Shown here one piece after another: positions 48,353 to 57,601 of a DNA stretch of 64,000 nt; within the stretch, counting starts at the first letter, position 1; each line of letters starts with the position of its first letter. The notes below the pieces were generated by a model. The model saw nothing but the letters and a program-made list of their open reading frames with translations. It had not been told where the DNA came from and searched no databases. The position numbers and the translations under genes were made by a program. Source of the stretch: Pseudomonas sp. sp1636 (GTDB lineage Bacteria > Pseudomonadota > Gammaproteobacteria > Pseudomonadales > Pseudomonadaceae); NCBI RefSeq assembly GCF_030376615.1, contig NZ_JARRAB010000001.1:303291-367290 (forward strand). The letters are read 5' to 3'.

Positions 48353-49354
48353 ATGCAAGTGAGACACCTGCTGCTGATCGCCATCCTCGCCCTTACCGCT
48401 GCCTGCTCGTCCAACGAGGTACTCGACGAGAACCTGAGCGAAACCGAGCTGTACCAGCAGGCTCAAAGCGATCTGGACAACAAGAGCTACACCAGTGCGG
48501 TGACCAAGCTCAAGGCGCTGGAGTCGCGCTACCCGTTCGGCCGCTATGCCGAACAGGCTCAGCTGGAGCTGATCTACGCCTATTACAAAAATGTCGAGCC
48601 GGAAGCCGCAAGATCCGCCGCCGAGCGGTTCATCCGCCTGCACCCGCAGCATGCGAACGTCGACTACGCCTATTACGTCAAGGGCCTGGCTTCTTTCGAC
48701 CAGGATCGTGGCCTGGTCGCCCGCTTCCTGCCGCTGGACATGACCAAGCGCGACCCGGGTGCCGCCCGCGATTCCTACAACGAGTTCGCCCAGCTCACCA
48801 GCCGCTACCCGAACAGCCGTTACGCCCCGGATGCCAAGCAGCGCATGATCTACCTGCGCAACCTGCTGGCCGCCTATGAAATCCATGTAGCCCACTATTA
48901 CCTGAGCCGCCAAGCCTATGTCGCCGCCGCCAACCGTGGCCGCTATGTGGTGGAAAATTTCCAGGAAACCCCTGCCGTCGGCGACGGCCTGGCGGTGATG
49001 ACCGAGGCCTATCAGCGTCTGACCCTGGACGAGCTGGCCGCGACCAGCCTGGCAACCCTCAAGCTCAACTATCCGGAGCATCCGAGCCTGGTCGACGGCC
49101 AATTCGTGCCCCGCGAAGAAGAAGCCGACAGCCGCTCCTGGCTGGCCAAGGCCACTCTCGGCCTGATCGAAACCGATACGCCGCTGCCACCGGGCGAAAC
49201 CCGTGCCAGCCAGGACGTGATCCGCCAGTACGAAGACGCCGCGGAGCAAATCCCCGACGAACTGAAATCGCCCAGCGCAGACGAGCCAAACCAGGAGACA
49301 CAAAGCCGCAAGCGCTCCTGGTTCAGCTACATGACCTTCGGCCTGTTCGACTGA
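48353..49354 (+). CDS. bamD: Outer membrane assembly lipoprotein BamD
   Basis: The 333-residue lipoprotein of the BAM complex has a signal peptide with lipobox LTAAC (Cys near residue 17) and five TPR-like repeats in the first 240 residues ([60 protein letters not shown]). It binds BamA and helps insert barrel proteins. It is longer than the E. coli protein because of an acidic, polar C-terminal extension (about 255-333), as in other Pseudomonas. The start at 48353 is fixed by the signal peptide. The upstream in-frame extension is rejected. Confidence 0.95.
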   Translation: MQVRHLLLIAILALTAACSSNEVLDENLSETELYQQAQSDLDNKSYTSAVTKLKALESRYPFGRYAEQAQLELIYAYYKNVEPEAARSAAERFIRLHPQHANVDYAYYVKGLASFDQDRGLVARFLPLDMTKRDPGAARDSYNEFAQLTSRYPNSRYAPDAKQRMIYLRNLLAAYEIHVAHYYLSRQAYVAAANRGRYVVENFQETPAVGDGLAVMTEAYQRLTLDELAATSLATLKLNYPEHPSLVDGQFVPREEEADSRSWLAKATLGLIETDTPLPPGETRASQDVIRQYEDAAEQIPDELKSPSADEPNQETQSRKRSWFSYMTFGLFD

Positions 49355-49390
49355 ATAGCTGAAACGCCTTAACAGCGAGCTTCAGAATAG

Positions 49391-49425
49391 ATGCCGCGCC
49401 CTTGAGACAAGTGCGCGGCATTTTT
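49391..49425 (+). terminator. Rho-independent terminator after bamD
   Basis: ATGCCGCGC - CCTTGAGACAAGT - GCGCGGCAT followed by TTTTT, starting 36 bases after the bamD stop: a perfect 9-bp GC-rich stem with a T-tract. Confidence 0.85.
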
Positions 49426-49431
49426 CATGGC

Positions 49432-49575
49432 AAGCATCGCGCCGAGGTCGACCCTCCCACAGAAGTCGCAGACCGCGCATTCTCCTAAAGGGCGCGCGCC
49501 CCGCGACGATAGCGGACGCAGTCCGCTCAACCATCGCAAGCATCGCGCCGGGGCGGCCCTCCTGCACGAACCGCC
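49432..49575. repeat. Interspersed repeat, family A
   Basis: AGCATCGCGCCGAGGTCGAC with CCTCCCACAGAAG, then GGGCGCGCGCCCCGCGACGA, TAGCGGACGCAGTCCGCTCA and AAGCATCGCGCCGGGGCGGC with CCTCCTGCA. Two units head-to-tail, related to the 36.7 kb copy. Confidence 0.65.
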
Positions 49576-49582
49576 CCGCGCC

Positions 49583-51214
49583 TCAATCGCCGATCTGCCA
49601 ACCCGAGGTGATCGGGTAACGCCGATCACGACCGAAGCCGCGCTGGGTGACCCGCACGCCAACCGCGGCCTGACGGCGTTTGTGCTCGTTCAGGTCGATC
49701 AGGCGCAGCACGCGCTTGACCGTATCCGCATCGAAGCCCTCGGCGATGATCGCATCGGCCGACAGGTCGTACTCGATATACAGTTTGAGTATCTCGTCGA
49801 GCAGCGGATACGGCGGCAGTGAGTCTTCGTCCTTCTGATCCGGCGCCAGTTCGGCCGATGGCGGCCGGTCGATGATCCGCTGCGGGATCACCTGTCCGCG
49901 GCTGTTGCGGTATTCGCAGAGGCGGAATACCAGGGTCTTGGGCACATCCTTGAGCACATCGAAGCCACCCGCCATGTCGCCATAGAGAGTGGCGTAGCCG
50001 ACCGCCATTTCACTCTTGTTGCCGGTGGCCAGCAGCAGAGAGCCCTGCTTGTTGGAGATAGCCATCAGCAGGGTGCCACGGCAGCGCGCTTGCAGGTTTT
50101 CCTCGGCGGCATCGCGGGCCATACCCTCGAAGATCGGGGCCAGGGTGCCCATGAAGGCTTCGACCATGGGGGCAATCGGCAGCACCCGATAGGTCACGCC
50201 CAGTGTACGGGCCTCGGCCTCGGCGTCCTCCAGGCTGATCCGCGCGGTGTAGCGGTACGGCATCATCACCGCCTCGACCCGCTCGGCGCCCAGCGCATCG
50301 ACCGCCACCGCCAGGGTCAGGGCCGAGTCGATGCCGCCGGACAGCCCGAGCAGCACGCCCTTGAACCCGTTTTTATCCACATAGTCGCGCACCCCCACGA
50401 CCAGAGCCTGATAGACACTGGCTTCCAGCTCCGGCAAGGGCACGCAATTGGCCGGCCGCGGGCTGACCCGCCGGCCATCGAAGATCAGGTCGACGGGGTA
50501 CAAACCCTCGGTGAAGGCGGCCATGCGCTGACAGACCTGGCCACTGGCATCGACCACGCAGCTGCCACCGTCGAACACCAACTCGTCCTGGCCACCGACC
50601 TGGTTGACGTAGACGATCGGCATCGCCCCTTCGCGCGCGCGCTCGGCCAATACTTCCTCGCGCTCGCGCTGCTTATCCAGATGGAACGGCGAGGCGTTCA
50701 GGCTCAGCATCAGTTGCGCCCCGGCGGCCCGGGCCTGCGCCATCGGCTCGGCGAACCAGGTGTCCTCACAAATATTCAGCGCCACCGCCACGCCCTTGAT
50801 GTCGACCACACAGGGCTGGTTGCCGGGTTCGAAATAGCGCTTCTCGTCGAAGACCCGGTAATTCGGCAGTTTCTGTTTGAAGTAGCTGGCCAGTAATTGG
50901 CCATCGGCGATCACCGCGCAGGCGTTGTAGCGCAGTTCATCCTCCAGCCAGGGATAGCCAACCACCAGATAGAGGCCGCTGACTTCATCCTGCAAGCGCC
51001 GCAAGCCCTGCTCGATGCGCCGCTGCATGCTCGAGCGCAGCAGCAGATCCTCTGGCGGATAACCGCAGAGCGCCAACTCGGGGAACACGATGACATCCGC
51101 CTGCCACTGATCGCGGGCGTTGCATGCCGCCTCGATGATGCTCTCGACGTTGCCATGCACATCGCCAACGCGCAAATTCAACTGGGCCATCACGACCCGC
51201 AGGGTTTGGCTCAT
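49583..51214 (-). CDS. nadE: Glutamine-dependent NAD+ synthetase
   Basis: This 543-residue enzyme makes NAD from nicotinate adenine dinucleotide. The N-terminal nitrilase-like glutaminase (1-260) has the Glu in VFPELALCGYPPEDLL, the Lys in FKQKLPNYRVFDEKRYF, and the Cys in NICEDTW. The C-terminal synthetase has the PP-loop LGLSGGIDSALTLAV (about 290) and LLATGNKSEMAVGY. The start MSQTLRVVMAQLNLRVGD at 51214 is set by homology; the upstream extension is not conserved. It acts two steps after NadC, encoded at 25 kb. Confidence 0.96.
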   Translation of the reverse strand: MSQTLRVVMAQLNLRVGDVHGNVESIIEAACNARDQWQADVIVFPELALCGYPPEDLLLRSSMQRRIEQGLRRLQDEVSGLYLVVGYPWLEDELRYNACAVIADGQLLASYFKQKLPNYRVFDEKRYFEPGNQPCVVDIKGVAVALNICEDTWFAEPMAQARAAGAQLMLSLNASPFHLDKQREREEVLAERAREGAMPIVYVNQVGGQDELVFDGGSCVVDASGQVCQRMAAFTEGLYPVDLIFDGRRVSPRPANCVPLPELEASVYQALVVGVRDYVDKNGFKGVLLGLSGGIDSALTLAVAVDALGAERVEAVMMPYRYTARISLEDAEAEARTLGVTYRVLPIAPMVEAFMGTLAPIFEGMARDAAEENLQARCRGTLLMAISNKQGSLLLATGNKSEMAVGYATLYGDMAGGFDVLKDVPKTLVFRLCEYRNSRGQVIPQRIIDRPPSAELAPDQKDEDSLPPYPLLDEILKLYIEYDLSADAIIAEGFDADTVKRVLRLIDLNEHKRRQAAVGVRVTQRGFGRDRRYPITSGWQIGD

Positions 51215-51490
51215 GGCTGCCTCCACCAAGTAAGTCCCACTTTCGAGTGAGCCCAGCGGCTCAGTCGCAACAGAGTTGCATCGTTCAACCCACAGCATAG
51301 GGTTTAACCGCTCGATAAGCATGTCGCGCGCGCGAGGATTCATGGACGCGGCCCGACACGTAGACGCTAAACTGCGGACTGCGGCACTCATCGCAGCTAA
51401 ACCCGAGGTCAGCCGCTGTGCTGGCGCGACATCCTTGGCTAAACTGCCAGGCTTTCCAACAAACTGCCTTGCCAACAAGAAGAGAGCGTT

Positions 51491-51727
51491 ATGGGCCTGT
51501 TTCGCCTGCTGTTCTGGATCGCCATTATCGCCGCAGCCTTCTGGCTTTGGCGGCGCTTTAGCCGCCCCGCACGCCGCCCCCAGCACAAAGACCAAGGCCC
51601 CGCGCCCATGGTGCGTTGCGCCCATTGCGGCGTTTACCTGCCCCGCGAAGAAGCACTAAGCAGGGCTGATAACTGGTATTGCAGTCCGGCCCACCTCAAG
51701 CAGGGTCCCAAACCAGGTGAGCATTGA
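51491..51727 (+). CDS. PP0621 family small membrane protein
   Basis: The 78-residue protein has one N-terminal membrane helix (FRLLFWIAIIAAAFWLWRRF), a basic linker and a C-terminal zinc-ribbon-like part with CAHCGVYLP and WYCSPAHL. Proteins of this family precede pilS in Pseudomonas. The function is unknown. GAGAGCGTT precedes the ATG. The 3' end overlaps the pilS GTG start by 11 bases, so expression is probably coupled. Confidence 0.85.
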   Translation: MGLFRLLFWIAIIAAAFWLWRRFSRPARRPQHKDQGPAPMVRCAHCGVYLPREEALSRADNWYCSPAHLKQGPKPGEH

Positions 51728-53309
51728 AGCCCTAGCGCTCAGCGGTGCCCAGGGCCGCCGCGTACTGCGGCTCTATCACCTGTATCGCCTGACCGTCGGC
51801 CTGGTACTGGTACTGCTGATTTCCAGCGACATGGACAGCCAGCTGCTGAATCTGGCCCACACCGAGCTGTTCCGTTACGGCAGCTGGCTTTACCTGATCC
51901 TGAATGTCCTGGTGGCCGTGCTGGTGCAGCGGCCCAAGCACCTGGCGCAGATATTCAGCCTGGCCCTGGTCGATGTGATTCTGCTGGCCGCGCTGTTCTA
52001 TGCGGCAGGCGGCACGCCCAGCGGCATTGGCAACCTGTTGATAGTCGCGGTGGCCATCGCCAACATCCTGCTGCGCGGGCGCATCGGCCTGCTGATCGCC
52101 GCCGTCGCCGCCATAGGCCTGATCTACCTGACCTTCTACCTCAGCCTCAGCCGCCCGGAAGCCAGTGCTCAATACGTCCAGGCCGGCGCTCTTGGCGCCC
52201 TGTGCTTTGCCGTCGCCCTGCTCCTGCAGGGGCTGACCCGACGCCTGCAAGTCAGCGAAAGCCTGGCCGAACAGCGCGCGGCGGATGTGGCCAGCCTGGA
52301 AGCGCTGAACGCCTTGATCCTGCAGCGCATGCGCACCGGCATCCTGGTGCTCGACGACCAGCATCGGGTGCTGCTGGCCAACCAGGGCGCGCTGCGCCTG
52401 CTCGATCGCGCCGCGCTGACCGGCAAGATTCTCGACCCGCACTGCCCGGAGCTGATCAAGCGCCTGCAGCAATGGCAGCACAACCCGACCCTGCGCCCAT
52501 CGAGCCTGCAGGCCGCTGTCGATGGCCCAGTGGTGCAACCGAGCTTCATCGCCCTGCAACGCAGCGGCGAGCGACACACCCTGGTGTTTCTCGACGACAT
52601 TTCGCAGATCGCCCAGCAAGCCCAGCAGCTCAAGCTAGCCTCCCTCGGCCGCCTGACCGCCGGCATCGCCCATGAGATTCGCAATCCGCTCGGCGCCATC
52701 AGCCATGCGGCGCAGCTGCTGCAGGAGTCGGAAGACCTGCATGGCCCGGATCAACGCCTGGCACAGATCATCCAGGATCACTCGCGGCGGATGAACCTGG
52801 TGATCGAGAACGTCCTGCAGCTGTCGCGCCGGCGCCAGGCCGAGCCGCAACTGCTGGATCTGAAATACTGGCTGCACCGCTTCGCCAGTGAGTTCCGCAG
52901 CTCGGCTGCGCCGGGGCAGAGCCTCCACCTGGAGACCCAGAGCGGCACCGTGCAAACCCGCATGGATCCGCACCAGTTGACCCAGGTGCTGACCAACCTG
53001 GTACAGAACGGCCTGCGCTACAGCGCGCAAAAGCATCCGCAAGGGCAGGTCTGGCTGAAACTGTTCCGCGACGCAAGCAACGACCTGCCGGTGCTGGAAG
53101 TGCTCGACGACGGCCCAGGCGTGTCGGCCGAGCAACTGCAGCACATCTTCGAGCCGTTCTATACCACGGAAAACAAAGGCACCGGCCTGGGCCTGTATAT
53201 TTCCCGCGAGCTGTGCGAAAGCAACCAGGCGCGGCTCGACTACAAACCTCGTGAAGGCGGCGGCAGCTGCTTTCGCATCACCTTCGCCCATCCACGCAAA
53301 CTGAGCTGA
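51717..53309 (+). CDS. pilS: Sensor histidine kinase PilS
   Basis: The 530-residue kinase has about six membrane helices in residues 20-180, a PAS-like linker (about 195-290), the HisKA motif AGIAHEIRNPLGAISHAAQL with phospho-acceptor His-319, and an HATPase domain (VLTNLVQNGLRY; VLDDGPGVS; KGTGLGLYI). PilS senses unassembled pilin in the membrane and controls PilR phosphorylation. Start is GTG at 51717, giving the length recalled for the P. aeruginosa protein. pilR begins two bases after its stop. Confidence 0.96.
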   Translation: MSIEALALSGAQGRRVLRLYHLYRLTVGLVLVLLISSDMDSQLLNLAHTELFRYGSWLYLILNVLVAVLVQRPKHLAQIFSLALVDVILLAALFYAAGGTPSGIGNLLIVAVAIANILLRGRIGLLIAAVAAIGLIYLTFYLSLSRPEASAQYVQAGALGALCFAVALLLQGLTRRLQVSESLAEQRAADVASLEALNALILQRMRTGILVLDDQHRVLLANQGALRLLDRAALTGKILDPHCPELIKRLQQWQHNPTLRPSSLQAAVDGPVVQPSFIALQRSGERHTLVFLDDISQIAQQAQQLKLASLGRLTAGIAHEIRNPLGAISHAAQLLQESEDLHGPDQRLAQIIQDHSRRMNLVIENVLQLSRRRQAEPQLLDLKYWLHRFASEFRSSAAPGQSLHLETQSGTVQTRMDPHQLTQVLTNLVQNGLRYSAQKHPQGQVWLKLFRDASNDLPVLEVLDDGPGVSAEQLQHIFEPFYTTENKGTGLGLYISRELCESNQARLDYKPREGGGSCFRITFAHPRKLS

Positions 53310-53311
53310 CC

Positions 53312-54649
53312 ATGACCCGCCAGAGAGCCCTGATCGTCGACGATGAGCCCGATATCCGCGAACTCCTGGAAATCACCCTGGGCCGCCTCAAGCTCGATAC
53401 CCGTAGCGCCCGCAACGTCAAGGAAGCCCGCGAATGGTTGGCCAAGGAACCGTTCGACCTGTGCCTGACCGATATGCGTCTGCCCGATGGCACCGGCCTG
53501 GATCTGGTGCAGCACATCCTGCAGCGCCATCCGCAGGTGCCGGTGGCGATGATCACCGCCTATGGCAGCCTGGACACCGCGATCAACGCGCTGAAAGCCG
53601 GCGCCTTCGACTTCCTGACCAAGCCGGTCGATCTCGGCCGCCTGCGCGAACTGGTGGCCACCGCCCTGCGCCTGCGCCCGACGGACAGCGAAGAGCTGCC
53701 GGTCGACAGCCGCCTGCTCGGCGATTCGCCGCCGATGAAGGCGCTGCGCAAGCAGATCCTCAAACTCGCGCGCAGCCAGGCGCCGGTGTATATCAGCGGC
53801 GAATCCGGCAGCGGCAAGGAGCTGGTCGCCCGCCTGATCCACGAACAAGGCGGCCGCAGCGAACAACCCTTCGTGCCGGTGAACTGCGGCGCGATCCCGT
53901 CGGAACTGATGGAAAGCGAGTTCTTCGGCCACAAGAAGGGCAGCTTCACCGGCGCCATCGAAGACAAGCAGGGGCTGTTCCAGGCGGCCCATGGCGGCAC
54001 CCTGTTTCTCGACGAAGTCGCCGATCTGCCCTTGCCGATGCAGGTCAAGCTGCTGCGCGCGATCCAAGAGAAAGCCGTGCGCGCGGTCGGCGGCCAGCAG
54101 GAGCTGGTGGTCGATGTGCGTATTCTCTGCGCCACCCACAAGGACCTGGCCGCCGAGGTCGCTGCGGGACGCTTCCGCCAGGATCTCTACTACCGTCTGA
54201 ACGTCATCGAACTGCGCGTGCCACCGCTGCGCGAGCGGCGCGAAGACATCGCCCAGCTGACCGAGGCGATGCTCAAACGCCTGGCCGAAGGCCCCGGCCT
54301 GAGCCCGGCAAAGCTCGACAGCGAGGCGCTGGACAAGCTCAAGAGCTATCGCTTCCCCGGCAACGTGCGCGAGCTGGAGAACATGCTCGAACGCGCCTAC
54401 ACCCTGTGCGAGGACGACCGCATCAGCGCCAGCGACCTGCGCCTGGCCGACGCCTGCGGAGCGAGCGAAACAGGCGACGCCAGCCTGGCGCAGATCGACA
54501 ACTTGGAAGACCATCTGGAAGACATCGAGCGCAAACTGATCATGCAAGCCCTCGAAGAAACCCGCTGGAACCGCACCGCCGCCGCCCAACGCCTGGGGCT
54601 GAGCTTCCGCTCGATGCGCTATCGCCTGAAGAAACTGGGGATCGATTGA
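53312..54649 (+). CDS. pilR: Sigma-54-dependent response regulator PilR
   Basis: The 445-residue NtrC-type activator has a receiver domain with phospho-acceptor Asp-54 (LCLTDMRLPDG), an AAA+ domain with Walker A GESGSGKE (about residues 163-170), the sigma-54-contact loop GSFTGA (about 212) in place of GAFTGA, LFLDEVADLPL, and a C-terminal Fis-type helix-turn-helix (WNRTAAAQRLGLSFRSMRYR). Its expected target is the RpoN promoter at 30857-30872 before pilA. It forms an operon with pilS. Confidence 0.97.
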   Translation: MTRQRALIVDDEPDIRELLEITLGRLKLDTRSARNVKEAREWLAKEPFDLCLTDMRLPDGTGLDLVQHILQRHPQVPVAMITAYGSLDTAINALKAGAFDFLTKPVDLGRLRELVATALRLRPTDSEELPVDSRLLGDSPPMKALRKQILKLARSQAPVYISGESGSGKELVARLIHEQGGRSEQPFVPVNCGAIPSELMESEFFGHKKGSFTGAIEDKQGLFQAAHGGTLFLDEVADLPLPMQVKLLRAIQEKAVRAVGGQQELVVDVRILCATHKDLAAEVAAGRFRQDLYYRLNVIELRVPPLRERREDIAQLTEAMLKRLAEGPGLSPAKLDSEALDKLKSYRFPGNVRELENMLERAYTLCEDDRISASDLRLADACGASETGDASLAQIDNLEDHLEDIERKLIMQALEETRWNRTAAAQRLGLSFRSMRYRLKKLGID

Positions 54650-54669
54650 GCGAGCGATCCTGACGCTCT

Positions 54670-54778
54670 CGCAGGGTCACTCGCCACAGGCGGTGCACCA
54701 TGGCTCGGCGGCGCGACGCAAAGCTAACGGGCTGTCGCTGCGCTCCGAACGGAACGCAGCCCAGCAAGCTGCCGTCTA
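54670..54778. repeat. Interspersed repeat, family B
   Basis: CGCAGGGTCACTCGCCACAGG, then GGTGCACCATGGCTCGGCGG, GCTAACGGGCTGTCGCTGCG and CTCCGAACGG. It matches the 34.86 kb copy over about 80 bases. It fills the gap between the convergent pilR and thiO genes. Confidence 0.6.
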
Positions 54779-54783
54779 AACCC

Positions 54784-55890
54784 TCAACCCAAACGCCCTT
54801 CGGGCGCATAGGGAGCCGGATCGATGATCGGTTCCTGCCCGAGCAGCAGATCGGTCAGCAACTGGCAAGAGGCCGGCGCCAGTACCAGGCCATTGCGGAA
54901 ATGGCCGCAGTTCAACCAGAGCCCTGCATGCCCCGGCACCGGGCCGATAAAGGGCAGGCTTTTCGGTGATCCGGGACGCAACCCGGCCCAATGGCCCACC
55001 ACCTCGGCATCGGCCAGCGCCGGCAACAGCCCGACTGCCGACGCCTTGAGACCGGCCAGAGCCTCTGCGGTGGGCACCTTGTCGAACCCTACATGCTCGA
55101 GCGTACTGCCAATCAGGATATGGCCATCGCGGCGGGGAATCGCATAACGCCCATTGGCCAGCACAATACTGGTCAGGAAATCCTCGGCGCACTTGTAGAG
55201 AATCATCTGCCCCTTTACGGGCTCGACCGGCAACTCGATGCCGAGGCTGCGCAATAGCTCGCCACTCCAGGCGCCAGCGGCCACCACCACGTGATCGCCA
55301 CGGATTTCCCCTGCCGCGGTGCGTACGCCACAAATTCGCGCACCCTCGCGGATAAATCCGCTGACCGCACACTGCTCATGCACGGTCACATTCGGCATCT
55401 GCGCCAATGCCGTCCGCAAGGCCTTGAGCAGTCGCGGGTTACGCACATTGGCCACCTCCGGCATGTGCAGCGCCCGCGAGAAGCCCCTGGCCAACGCCGG
55501 CACCGCCCGATACACCGCCTCGACAGGCACCGCCCGCATCGGCCGCTGCTCGCGCGCGGCCCAGGCCAGGGGCGCGGCTTGCTCCTGGTCGAGCCAGTAC
55601 AGCCCGGTGACATACACCTCGGGGTCGATGCCGGTGTCCGCCAGCAACTGCGCCCCCAGCTGCGGGTAGAAATCCTGCGACCAGTGCGCCAGCGCCGTCA
55701 CCGCCGGGCTGTAGCGCCAGGGATAGAGCGGCGACACTATGCCGCCACCGGCCCAGGAGGCTTCCTGGCCAATCTCGCTCTTCTCCAGCAAACAGACACT
55801 CGCGCCAGTCAAGGCCATTGACCTGGCACTAAGCAGGCCAATTACCCCGCCACCCAGAATGACGACCTTCGGCCCATTAGAACTTTGCAT
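54784..55890 (-). CDS. thiO: Glycine oxidase ThiO-like / FAD-dependent D-amino acid oxidase
   Basis: The 368-residue flavoprotein starts with the FAD-binding VVILGGGVIGLLSARSMALT (residues 9-28) and has EASWAGGGIVSPLYPW, the DAO-type core (GDHVVVAAGAWSGELLRSLG) and the C-terminal GHWAGLRPGSPKSLPFIGPV, then GLWLNCGHFRNGLVLAPAS. ThiO oxidises glycine to dehydroglycine for thiazole synthesis. No thi genes are adjacent, so another amino acid is possible. It is divergent from the minor pilin operon, as recalled for PAO1 PA4548. Confidence 0.9.
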   Translation of the reverse strand: MQSSNGPKVVILGGGVIGLLSARSMALTGASVCLLEKSEIGQEASWAGGGIVSPLYPWRYSPAVTALAHWSQDFYPQLGAQLLADTGIDPEVYVTGLYWLDQEQAAPLAWAAREQRPMRAVPVEAVYRAVPALARGFSRALHMPEVANVRNPRLLKALRTALAQMPNVTVHEQCAVSGFIREGARICGVRTAAGEIRGDHVVVAAGAWSGELLRSLGIELPVEPVKGQMILYKCAEDFLTSIVLANGRYAIPRRDGHILIGSTLEHVGFDKVPTAEALAGLKASAVGLLPALADAEVVGHWAGLRPGSPKSLPFIGPVPGHAGLWLNCGHFRNGLVLAPASCQLLTDLLLGQEPIIDPAPYAPEGRLG

Positions 55891-55957
55891 TTACTCAACC
55901 TGTTCTAGTCTTTATCCAGCAACACTCTCTATCACACTCTGGCAAGGACGCTGGAAT

Positions 55958-56473
55958 ATGGAACGTTATGCTCGTGGTATTTCGCTTATCGAGCTGCTGT
56001 TTGCCCTACTGATTCTCGGGATTGTTTCCGCAATGGCAGTGCCCGCGTTCAACGTAATGCTCGAAGGCAATCAACGCACTCAAGCAACCAACCAACTGCT
56101 CTCAGCCTTGCATTTTGCACGAAGCACGGCGGTTTACGAACGCCGTGTCGTTACGCTGTGCTCCGGCATGGCAACCTGCACAGGCAAATCCGCCTGGAAC
56201 GACGCCCTTCTTATCTTCCATGACCGCAATGCCAGCGGCCAACTCGACCCGAAAGAATCGCTGCTCAGGGTAGAACCGCTGCCCGAGCATTACACATGGC
56301 ACTGGGCAAGCTTTCGCCAGGATGGATTCGTGCAGTTCGAAGGCAATGGCACGACGCGCGCGCAAAATGGCACCTTTACCCTGTGCCGGGAACAGATACC
56401 GCAGCGACAAATAGTCATCAGCCTTTCCGGCAGAGTCAGAACCCAAGCGCCTGGCAACAAGGCCAAATGCTGA
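55958..56473 (+). CDS. fimT: Minor pseudopilin / DNA-uptake pilin FimT
   Basis: The 171-residue prepilin is cut after Gly-7 (MERYARG | ISLIELLF) with Glu at mature position 5 and a hydrophobic helix. The C-terminal region contains Cys residues and ends SGRVRTQAPGNKAKC. The GRVR at residues 158-161 matches the GRxR motif shown to bind DNA during transformation in Legionella FimT. AAGGA lies nine bases before the ATG. The open frame extends back to 55739, antisense to thiO, and is rejected. It is the first gene of the minor pilin operon. Confidence 0.92.
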   Translation: MERYARGISLIELLFALLILGIVSAMAVPAFNVMLEGNQRTQATNQLLSALHFARSTAVYERRVVTLCSGMATCTGKSAWNDALLIFHDRNASGQLDPKESLLRVEPLPEHYTWHWASFRQDGFVQFEGNGTTRAQNGTFTLCREQIPQRQIVISLSGRVRTQAPGNKAKC

Positions 56474-56657
56474 GCTCCATGATTCGCGTCGACTGCCTCA
56501 CATATTTTGAGCAGCTGACGCTGCGCTAGATCCTGTTGGTAACCAAATGCGCCCGCTTGTCCGTCATGGCTCAGTGTCGCCAGTAGGCGCTGCTAAATTA
56601 CCCTGCATACAGGCTGACCTTTCGGCCCAAGCCTTACCGAATGACGTGGAGAACTTC

Positions 56658-57113
56658 ATGGCTTCAAGCAAAGGCTTCACGCTGATCGAATTGATGATAG
56701 TTCTCGCCATCATCGTCATCGTTTCAGCTGTAGCGGTTCCAGGCTATCAGGCAATGATCGCCAGCAATCGCCTGACCTCTTCTAGCAACAACCTAATCGG
56801 CGCCCTGCAATTGGCACGTAGCGAGGCAGTCACTCGCAATCAGGCCGTTTTCGTCTGTAACAGCAATGACCAGGCTAGTTGCAGCGGCTCATGGGCTGAC
56901 GGCGGCATCGTTCTGCTCGCGGATGGCGAAGTATTGAGAGTGCTTTCACCACTTCCTAATGATGTCGCGGTAAATGGCAACACCATTCAGTACAACGCCA
57001 ATGGCCAACTAGCCGGCGTGGCTGCACTGGTCGTGAGCAACACTGCTGGCGTACGAACCATTCAGGTTAACCGTATCGGCCAGGTATCCGTCTGTCATGG
57101 GAGCAGTTGCTGA
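56658..57113 (+). CDS. fimU: Minor pilin FimU
   Basis: The 151-residue prepilin (leader MASSKG | [13 protein letters not shown]) has a GspH/FimT-like C-terminal beta domain and cysteine pairs (VCNSNDQASCSG; VSVCHGSSC). FimU primes pilus assembly with PilVWX and PilE. GGAG six bases before the ATG at 56658 fixes the start. About 184 bases separate it from fimT, but no terminator was noticed. The stop overlaps the pilV ATG (TGATG). Confidence 0.93.
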   Translation: MASSKGFTLIELMIVLAIIVIVSAVAVPGYQAMIASNRLTSSSNNLIGALQLARSEAVTRNQAVFVCNSNDQASCSGSWADGGIVLLADGEVLRVLSPLPNDVAVNGNTIQYNANGQLAGVAALVVSNTAGVRTIQVNRIGQVSVCHGSSC

Positions 57114-57601
57114 TGTATAGCACGCATCACACCGAGGGTTTCACGCTCATCGAAGTAATGATTGCCGTCGTCATTCTGGCCATCGGCCTACTGGGCATGG
57201 CCACGCTGATGACCCAGAGCCTGCAGTCCAGTGAAAGCGCCTACTCACGTGGGCAAGCCAGCTTGCTCGCTTACGACATCATCGACCGGATGCGCGCAAA
57301 CAAAGTGCTCGACCCCGACAAGCCCAACCAGAACTTCCGCATCAGTCAGGCCACGCTGAACAATGATTATGTACTGGCCAATCCAACCGCATGCCCGAAT
57401 GCCATATGTGACGACTGCGAAGGCACGGAAAAAGCCATCAGCGACCTGACCCAATGGTGCACTGAACTCAACGGCAGCTTGCCCAATCTTCTACCTAGCA
57501 CCTCGATCACACGCAATGGCGCCAATGGCTACATTGTTGAGGTGCAGTGGCAAGAGCCAAGTGGCGATGTCGGTAGCGTCAGAGTGGAGGTCGAACTGTG
57601 A
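57113..57601 (+). CDS. pilV: Minor pilin PilV
   Basis: The 162-residue prepilin (leader MYSTHHTEG | FTLIEVMIAVVILAIG) has the PilV-type region LMTQSLQSSESAYSRGQASL and a four-cysteine segment CPNAICDDC, then WC. GGGAG lies nine bases before the ATG. A TTG two codons upstream is possible. The start overlaps the fimU stop and the end overlaps pilW (GTGA). Confidence 0.92.
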   Translation: MYSTHHTEGFTLIEVMIAVVILAIGLLGMATLMTQSLQSSESAYSRGQASLLAYDIIDRMRANKVLDPDKPNQNFRISQATLNNDYVLANPTACPNAICDDCEGTEKAISDLTQWCTELNGSLPNLLPSTSITRNGANGYIVEVQWQEPSGDVGSVRVEVEL

